DNA of 45,675 bases, taken from positions 1 through 45,675 of the forward strand of contig CANJJT010000027.1 in NCBI GenBank assembly GCA_947474715.1, in the 5' to 3' direction. This DNA comes from CAIYPG01 sp903864555 (GTDB taxonomy: Bacteria; Pseudomonadota; Gammaproteobacteria; Burkholderiales; SG8-39). The position numbers were made by a program, and so were the translations under genes. Shown in pieces: positions 41,601 through 45,675 of the stretch (position 1 is the first letter of the stretch; every line of letters begins with the position of its first letter). The notes beneath the pieces are model-generated. The model searched no databases, was not told the DNA's origin, and saw only the letters and a list, made by a program, of their open reading frames with translations.

Positions 41601-41752
41601 ACGCAGCCATTCGCGAGCAGGCCCCCGCTGGCTGGAAGGGCGACCAGACCAAGGAACGCACCGTGCAGAACCTGCTGTACCTCCTGCTGGACAAGGACCC
41701 CGAGGCCACCCTCCGGCTGTTCGAGCTGGTGAAGAACCAGCCGGGGTACTGA
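38624..41752 (+). CDS. hsdR: HsdR type I restriction endonuclease subunit
   Basis: Restriction and translocation subunit of 1042 residues. Nuclease motif D140...E154-F-K156 (RRPDLVLYLNGIAVAVVEFK) at the N-terminus. Helicase motor: Walker A TQGSGKS (287-293), motif II DECH (390-393) in VFVDECHRTQGG, motif III FTGTPLL, and a second helicase half with LLTGFDAPSCTYIYLD and QAICRTNR. A helical C-terminal domain (from about 720) binds the methylase core. All key residues look intact, so restriction could still work if hsdM is functional. Starts 18 bases after the ATP-binding gene; no gap in the operon. Confidence 0.95.
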   Translation: MPEIPRSERRTQNRVVALFTDPARLDGLGYRYLGEWAKREGNRCIESTLLRDNLTARGYSAAHIGAALQKLEAAADSTGITLYQANLRTYQLLRYGVPVQIAAGQAHETVHLIDWVSQDKNDFALAEEVTLKGGHERRPDLVLYLNGIAVAVVEFKRSSVEVADGVRQLITNQEAIFNQGFFSTVQLLLAGSDSQGLRYGTTGTPEQFFVEWKDEAPESAGIAPAAGALLDRPLAQLCNKARLLDLLRNFIIFDAGQKKVPRQHQYFGVKAAQERMRQREGGVIWHTQGSGKSILMVLIAKWLLEHDPEARILVVTDRDELDKQIEGVMKSAGVIGENSPSPRITSRADLVQKLGAPMPRLLCALIHKFDASDLKGEPPPVHGHIYVFVDECHRTQGGDMNHQMKRWLASAIFIGFTGTPLLRRDKQMTRDVFGTYIHTYKFHQAVDDKVILDLKYEARDVPQRLTSQKAIDQWFETKTRGLNNFQKAVLRKRWATMEDLMSSGERKQRIIHSIIEDFGCRPRLNNDRGTAILVAASIYDACHYYRLFQNTIFAPYVGIITSYEPNHNAISREPKDSDERYKFDTYTLHVLKNGLSTARYEAQVKERFIKEPANLKLLIVVSKLLTGFDAPSCTYIYLDNELRDHNLFQAICRTNRLDGEDKDYGHIVDFKELFGKVQEAIAVYSSDELDTDEGGRDGNVTLKNWLEEGRKALDAAREALRYLCEPVAPPREVEQYLRYFCGDAADPAALNATEPLRVTFYKATASFVRAFAELAQDLAEAGYSEAEAAALQKEATFFSDTRAAIKKHSGEELDIKPFEADMRHLINTYIQADPADPLGEIDKLPLTDLIIKTGIHDAIARKLNEKGKLSNNAVAEAIINNVRKTIIRDQLTDPRFYGQMSQLLDDLIRQSREDAAAYEAFLRKAEELVKKLAGKQPTDGVPAELHGNREATVLYNNLPGILSGTATRLVARQPDGTPGTVGNDLLTLALKIDAAIREQAPAGWKGDQTKERTVQNLLYLLLDKDPEATLRLFELVKNQPGY

Positions 41753-41762
41753 TGGGGCTGAT

Positions 41763-42482
41763 GTGAGCGCAGTGACCATCACCCTGGGCGACATCGCCAT
41801 TGCGCTGACGCGCAAGGCGGTGAAAAACGTCCACCTGTCCGTGCACCCGCCGAACGGCCGGGTGACGCTGGTGGCGCCCACCGGCACCCGGCTCGACGTG
41901 GCACGTGCCTATGCCATCTCGCGCCTCGCCTGGATACGCACCCAGCAGGCACGCATGCGCGCGCAGGCGCGCGAGACGCCGCGCCGATTCGTGGAGCGGG
42001 AAAGCCATGACCTGTGGGGACGGCGCTATCTGATGTCCGTGGTTGAACGCGACGAGAAGCCCGGCGTGGTGCTGGATCACCGGCGCATCCATCTGCATGT
42101 GCGACCGGGCAGCAGCCAGGACAGGCGCGCAGCCGTCATCCACGAATGGCACAAGGGGCTGCTGCACGCGGCCGTGCCGCCCATCATCCGCAAGTGGGAA
42201 GCCAGACTGCACATCAAGGTGGCCGGCTATTACCTGCAGCGCATGAAGACCAAGTGGGGTAGTTGCAACCACCGGGCTGGCAACATCCGCCTGAACACCG
42301 AACTGGTCAAGAAACCCAAGGACCTGCTCGAATACGTGGTGGTGCACGAGATGATCCACCTCATCGAACCACGCCACAGCGAACGCTTCATCGCGCTGCT
42401 GGACCGGCATTATCCGACGTGGCGGGAGGCGAGGGCTGAGTTGAATGAACTGCCATTGACCGCCGGGGTTTGGCGGGAGTAG
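41763..42482 (+). CDS. YgjP-like (DUF45) zinc metallopeptidase
   Basis: Protein of 239 residues with the YgjP/SprT-like layout: beta-rich N-terminus with RVTLVAPTGTRLDVARAYAI, then WIRTQQARMR, and the zinc site H195-E196-M-I-H199 with a third ligand H205 in VVHEMIHLIEPRHSERF. Downstream RMKTKWGSCN is a typical family motif. Start is GTG at 41763, 10 bases after hsdR, likely coupled. Such genes commonly follow hsdR in type I operons; the target is unknown. Predicted cytoplasmic. Confidence 0.9.
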   Translation: MSAVTITLGDIAIALTRKAVKNVHLSVHPPNGRVTLVAPTGTRLDVARAYAISRLAWIRTQQARMRAQARETPRRFVERESHDLWGRRYLMSVVERDEKPGVVLDHRRIHLHVRPGSSQDRRAAVIHEWHKGLLHAAVPPIIRKWEARLHIKVAGYYLQRMKTKWGSCNHRAGNIRLNTELVKKPKDLLEYVVVHEMIHLIEPRHSERFIALLDRHYPTWREARAELNELPLTAGVWRE

Positions 42483-42622
42483 CTTCACGGGGGTTCTGCG
42501 ATTCGCCAGAGTGTCAGTCCCATCTGCTTGTGCCGTCAGTCCGGACGCACTCGCTCTTGGATTGTCATGAACGAGCCTGAGCCGGAAAGCAGTGTCGTGG
42601 GTAGCGCTCAGGGCAAAGACAC

Positions 42623-42648
42623 TGGATCCCCGCCTTCGCGGGGATGAC
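42623..42648. repeat. dRS3-like palindrome in tandem unit 1
   Basis: TGGATCCCCGCC-TTC-GCGGGGATGAC, a self-complementary hairpin like those at 28890-28974. Confidence 0.8.
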
Positions 42649-42760
42649 GCTGGTGGTTGAAGGTGGTCAGCAGGAAGCTCTTTGGAGGATATCGAGCCAT
42701 AGGATGGTCAACGAGCGTGAGCCGGAGAGCAGTGGCACGGATTGCCCAGGGCAAAGACAC

Positions 42761-42786
42761 TGGATCCCCGCCTGCGCGGGAATGAC
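42761..42786. repeat. dRS3-like palindrome in tandem unit 2
   Basis: TGGATCCCCGCC-TGC-GCGGGAATGAC, second copy with one altered base in the right arm. Confidence 0.8.
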
Positions 42787-42871
42787 GCCGGTGGTTGAAG
42801 GTGGTCAGCAGGAAGCTCTTCGGAGGATATAGAGCCATAGTATGGTGATCACATTATGCTTATGAGTCTAA

Positions 42872-42949
42872 TAATGAAAACGGCTACTACACAGAATTGA
42901 TAATAAAGCCGGATCCGACCGGCGCACCGTTCCACAAGGAGGCATCATG
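42872..42949 (+). promoter_or_regulatory. Leader module, copy 2, upstream of a Bug gene
   Basis: Contains ACAGAATTGATAATAAAGCC (with -10-like GATAAT at 42899-42904), an inverted repeat GCCGG-ATCCGA-CCGGC (42908-42923), AAGGAGG at 42936-42942 and the ATG of the Bug gene. The hairpin arms equal those of copy 1 at 32981-33061 while the loops differ. Confidence 0.6.
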
Positions 42950-43912
42950 AAGACGCTGTCAAAGTTCATCCTGACTGCATTGGCCCTGGCGCTCGCGCAA
43001 CCGGCTACCGCGCAGACTTGGCCCACCAAACCGGTGCGCCTGATCAATGGCTACGCCGCCGGTGGTGGCAATGACAATATCGCGAGGCCCATCGTGGCGC
43101 ATCTGTCGCAGGTGTTCGGCCAGCAGGTGATCGTGGACAACCGGCCGGGGGCCAATGGCAACATCGGCGCCTACGAGGTGGTGCGCGCCACACCCGATGG
43201 CTACACGCTGCTGTTTGCCACCAGCAGCCAGCTCACCATCAACCCGGCGCTCTACAGCATGCCCTTTGATGCGCAGCGCGACCTGGTGCCCATCGTGTCG
43301 ATCGCCATGAACCCCAATGCCATCGTCGTGCATGCGGGTGTGCCGGTGGCCTCGGTGAAGGACCTGGTCGCGCACCTGCGCGCCAACCCGGGCAAGCTCA
43401 CCTTTGCCTCTTCGGGCAATGGCAGCATCAATCACCTGGCGGCGGAGCTGCTGGCCATGATTACCAAGACCCAGATGCAGCACATCCCCTTCAAGGGTGC
43501 CGGGCCGGCGCTCACCGATGTGGTGGCGGGGCGGGTGGACCTGATGACCATCGGTGTGCCCACCACCATCCCCTTCGTCAAGGCGGGCAAGCTGAAGATG
43601 CTGGCCGTGAGTGCGCCCAAACGTGTGGCGGCGTTGCCCGATGTGCCCACGGTGGAGGAGGCGGGCATTGCCGAATTCCAGGTGCAGTCGGGCACCGGCA
43701 TGCTGGCCCCGGTGAAGACGCCGCGTGCCATCATCGCGCGTATGAACGCGGAGACGGTGAAGTACCTCACCTCGCCCGAGGGCCGCAACACCCTGGGCAG
43801 CCAGGGCCTGGAGATCGTCGCCAGCACCCCGGAGGATTACGCCAAGACCATCCAGGCCGAGACCGCGCGCTGGGCGGCGGTGGTGAAGGCGGGGAACATC
43901 AAAATTGACTGA
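42947..43912 (+). CDS. Bug/TctC-family tripartite tricarboxylate receptor
   Basis: Periplasmic binding protein of 321 residues. Signal peptide MKTLSKFILTALALALAQPA, cleaved near TAQ. Motifs: WPTKPVRLINGYAAGGGNDN, DNRPGANGNIGAYEVVRATPDGYT, HIPFKGAGPALTDVVAG and the VVKAGNIKID tail. The first loop has YAAGGGND. ATG 42947 has AAGGAGG just upstream. It is followed 41 bases later by a two-lobe CoA-transferase, so it probably helps uptake of an organic acid that is then activated to its CoA ester. Confidence 0.93.
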   Translation: MKTLSKFILTALALALAQPATAQTWPTKPVRLINGYAAGGGNDNIARPIVAHLSQVFGQQVIVDNRPGANGNIGAYEVVRATPDGYTLLFATSSQLTINPALYSMPFDAQRDLVPIVSIAMNPNAIVVHAGVPVASVKDLVAHLRANPGKLTFASSGNGSINHLAAELLAMITKTQMQHIPFKGAGPALTDVVAGRVDLMTIGVPTTIPFVKAGKLKMLAVSAPKRVAALPDVPTVEEAGIAEFQVQSGTGMLAPVKTPRAIIARMNAETVKYLTSPEGRNTLGSQGLEIVASTPEDYAKTIQAETARWAAVVKAGNIKID

Positions 43913-43953
43913 GTCGATGATGGCGTGGCTGGTTGCCGGCGGGATGAAACTGG

Positions 43954-45357
43954 ATGGATAAGCTCGTTGCATCCCCCGCGGCGGCCATCGCCGATCTGCA
44001 GGACGGCGCCACCATCGTCCTCGGCGGCTTCGGCCAGCAGTTCAACTGGCCGGTGGATCTGATCCGCGCGGTGCGGGCGAAAGGCACGCGGGAGCTGACC
44101 GTCGTCTCGGCCGGCGTGGGCTCGACCACGGAGATCGCTGGCGGCCAGCATCTGGTGGAAAGCCGTCAGGTGAAGAAGATCATCGCCTCCTTCACGCTGC
44201 GCACCGGCATCCGCACGCCCTCGGAGGAGCAGATCATGGCCGGGGAGCTGGAGGCGGAGCTGGTGCCGCAGGGCATGCTGGTCGAGCGCGCCCGTGCCGG
44301 CGGTGCAGGCATTCCGGCCTTCTATTCGCCCGCCGGGGCGGGCACCGCCATCGCCGCAGGCAAGGAGGTGCGCCACTTCGACGGCCGTCCCTACGTGCTG
44401 GAACAGGCCATCAGCGCCGACTTCGCCTTGGTGCGCGCCTGGCGCGCCGACCGTGCCGGCAACCTGGCCTTCCGTGGCACCACGCGCAACATGAATGTGG
44501 CCTTCGCCAAGTGCGCGCGCATCACCATCGCCGAGGTCGATGAGATCGTGGAGACGGGCGAACTGGCGCCGGCCGACGTGCACCTGCCCGGCATCTTCGT
44601 CACGCGTGTCATCCGCACCACGCAGTCGGTGAGCGAGGTGGCGCCACGACCTTCCGGCCGGCGCACCGCTGACGTGGCTCGCCAATACCTCGGCAAGCCC
44701 GGCCTCACCCGCGCCGGCATCGCCCGGCGCGCCGCGGCCCTCATTCGCGAAGGCAGCATCGTCAACCTCGGGTCTGGCATCCCGGAACAGGTATCGAATT
44801 TCCTGCAGGGCCGTGATGTGCTGCTGCATGCCGAGAACGGCATGCTGGGTTACGGCGCCATCCTCACCGGCGACGCCATCGACCCGCGCGTGGCCAATGC
44901 CGGCGCCGCCTTCGTCTCCACCGTGCCGGGGGCTTCCTTCTTTGACAGCGTCACCTCTTTCGAGATGGGCCGCGGCGGCCACCTGGATGCCGTGGTGCTG
45001 GGCGCCTATGAAGTGGACGAGCAGGCGAATCTTGCCAACTGGACCTTTGCCGAGCCGTTGATCCCCAATCTCGGCGGCGTCGGCGGCGCCATGGACCTGG
45101 TCGCCGGCCAGGCGCCGTTGATCGTCGTCATGGAACACCACGACAGCAAAGGCCGCCACAAGCTGCGCCGCCAGTGCAGTCTGCCGCTCACCGGCCGGCA
45201 CTGCGTCCACTGGATCGTCACCGACCTCGCGCTGCTGCGCTGGGACGGGCAGAGCTTCGTGCTGGAGGAAACCGCGCCGGGCTTCACGCCAGAGGAAGTG
45301 GCGGCGCTGACGGAGATGCGTTTCGGGGTGGTGGCCAGCCCTGGCGTGATGGCCTGA
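43954..45357 (+). CDS. Fused two-lobe acyl-CoA:acetate/3-oxoacid CoA-transferase
   Basis: Class I CoA-transferase of 467 residues with both lobes on one chain. Lobe A (about 1-235): IVLGGFGQQFNWPVDLIRAV and the AFYSPAGAGTAIAAGKEVR motif. Lobe B (from about 250): VNLGSGIPEQVSNFL and the catalytic glutamate E294 in LHAENGMLGYG, which forms the glutamyl-CoA intermediate. C-terminal GGAMDLVAGQAPLIVVMEH fits the family. ATG 43954 follows GGGATGAAAC. The Asn-Trp-rich GQQFNWP in place of the commoner glycine-loop residues may mark a special subfamily. Co-transcribed with the Bug receptor; substrates unknown. Confidence 0.92.
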   Translation: MDKLVASPAAAIADLQDGATIVLGGFGQQFNWPVDLIRAVRAKGTRELTVVSAGVGSTTEIAGGQHLVESRQVKKIIASFTLRTGIRTPSEEQIMAGELEAELVPQGMLVERARAGGAGIPAFYSPAGAGTAIAAGKEVRHFDGRPYVLEQAISADFALVRAWRADRAGNLAFRGTTRNMNVAFAKCARITIAEVDEIVETGELAPADVHLPGIFVTRVIRTTQSVSEVAPRPSGRRTADVARQYLGKPGLTRAGIARRAAALIREGSIVNLGSGIPEQVSNFLQGRDVLLHAENGMLGYGAILTGDAIDPRVANAGAAFVSTVPGASFFDSVTSFEMGRGGHLDAVVLGAYEVDEQANLANWTFAEPLIPNLGGVGGAMDLVAGQAPLIVVMEHHDSKGRHKLRRQCSLPLTGRHCVHWIVTDLALLRWDGQSFVLEETAPGFTPEEVAALTEMRFGVVASPGVMA

Positions 45358-45463
45358 GGCGGCATTCCGGGGAGCTGGGCTGCCGGGAGGTTGACGCCCG
45401 TGATCAAAGGCACTTCGCCGATTTCCGGGGAGGGTGCTGGCGCCAGGGATGGGCAGGCATTGG

Positions 45464-45517
45464 TTTACCCCCTTGTCAAAGGGGGCCGACTCGCGCGTGC
45501 GCGAGCGGGGGGATTTT
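45464..45517 (+). repeat. REP-like hairpin repeat, left arm of pair 3
   Basis: Same module as at 10491 and 33174; inner hairpin CTCGCGC-GT-GCGCGAG. Flanked on the left by the extended repeat shared with pair 2. Confidence 0.9.
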
Positions 45518-45662
45518 GACCAGGCGGGCGGATCTGCCTGCCTTTGCAAGCCATGACCATGAATCCCTGCTGATGGTCATGGCTTTGCAAGCTGTGAGGC
45601 GCCGGACCACAACCAGGGCCACCATCCAGCAATGACGGGCGAACGATGAAAGGCAGCGGGAG

Positions 45663-45675
45663 AAAATCCCCCCGC
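45663..45675 (-). repeat. REP-like hairpin repeat, right arm of pair 3, truncated by the window
   Basis: AAAATCCCCCCGC, the opening of the inverted arm, ends at the window border. Its spacing from the left arm (about 145 bases) equals that of pairs 1 and 2. Confidence 0.75.

Larger units (their letters stand above)
42571..42850. repeat. Two-copy imperfect tandem repeat, unit about 140 bases
   Basis: Unit 1 begins ACGAGCCTGAGCCGGA at 42571; unit 2 begins ACGAGCGTGAGCCGGA at 42711. Both continue through AGGGCAAAGACACTGGATCC, a short palindrome, GGTGGTTGAAGGTGGTCAGC and GGAGGATAT to GAGCCATA. There are scattered differences and one two-base indel. Confidence 0.93.
42483..42946. other. Gene-free stretch of repeats and leader
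   Basis: These 464 bases contain a two-copy tandem repeat of about 140 bases, each with one short palindrome, then the leader module of the Bug gene. Open frames through it are spurious and consist of the repeats. No terminator for the restriction operon was found besides the palindromes. Confidence 0.7.
45358..45675. other. Gene-free end of the window with a third repeat pair
   Basis: These 318 bases carry the repeat flank at 45406-45463, the left arm at 45464-45517, and the beginning of the right arm at 45663, cut by the window edge. No gene is seen. Confidence 0.7.

Overview
The window looks like chromosome from a GC-rich, nitrate-respiring betaproteobacterium of Burkholderiales/Rhodocyclales type. 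The reasons are a narXL-narK-narK block, six Bug/TctC-type periplasmic receptors (a family expanded in Burkholderiales), CaiB-type and acetate-type CoA-transferases, an MmgE/PrpD protein and dispersed palindromic repeats. No species can be named from sequence alone. No rRNA, tRNA, CRISPR array or integrase was seen.

Layout. 1-5530 (minus): two NarK nitrate transporters and the NarX/NarL two-component system, with FNR-type boxes upstream. 5897-9000: an Asp/Glu racemase-family gene (+) facing a Bug receptor / VOC epimerase / CMD-family operon (-). 9242-11340: a CaiB CoA-transferase, an inverted pair of repeat hairpins, a PaaI-like thioesterase and the tail of a decayed thiolase. 11531-18719: two convergent gene clusters, each encoding a UGA-recoded selenoprotein of the UGSC type; they meet at a strong terminator near 15170-15201. 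18843-23036 (minus): a PhoD-like phosphodiesterase/phosphatase, a GAF-GAF-PAS adenylate cyclase and a repetitive coiled-coil protein. 23325-32937 (mostly plus): Bug receptors, a ParE-type toxin-antitoxin pair, MmgE/PrpD, an NHL-repeat protein, an amidase, two lone antitoxins and a small lipoprotein. 33560-42482: a type I restriction-modification operon with an added AlbA/ATPase-type regulator and a YgjP-like metallopeptidase; its hsdM is split by a one-base frameshift. 42483-45675: repeats, another Bug receptor, a fused two-lobe CoA-transferase and another repeat pair running off the window.

The main discovery candidate is at 12394-18719. On the plus strand, a 602-residue protein reads through UGA at 12712-12714 (motif C-U-G-S-C) and is followed, overlapping, by a thioredoxin-reductase-like flavoprotein. 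On the minus strand, a 175-residue protein reads through UGA at 17010-17008 (D-U-G-S-C-T-S-C) and is preceded, overlapping by 4 bases, by a thioredoxin domain fused to the same large C-terminal domain found in the 602-residue protein. Both UGA codons are followed by the same bases and by a hairpin with its loop 17-18 bases downstream, as expected for a bacterial SECIS. The gene content (Sec protein, thioredoxin, thioredoxin reductase, large partner domain) resembles the logic of glycine/proline reductases, but the substrate is unknown. A standard annotation would break both selenoproteins into two ORFs each.
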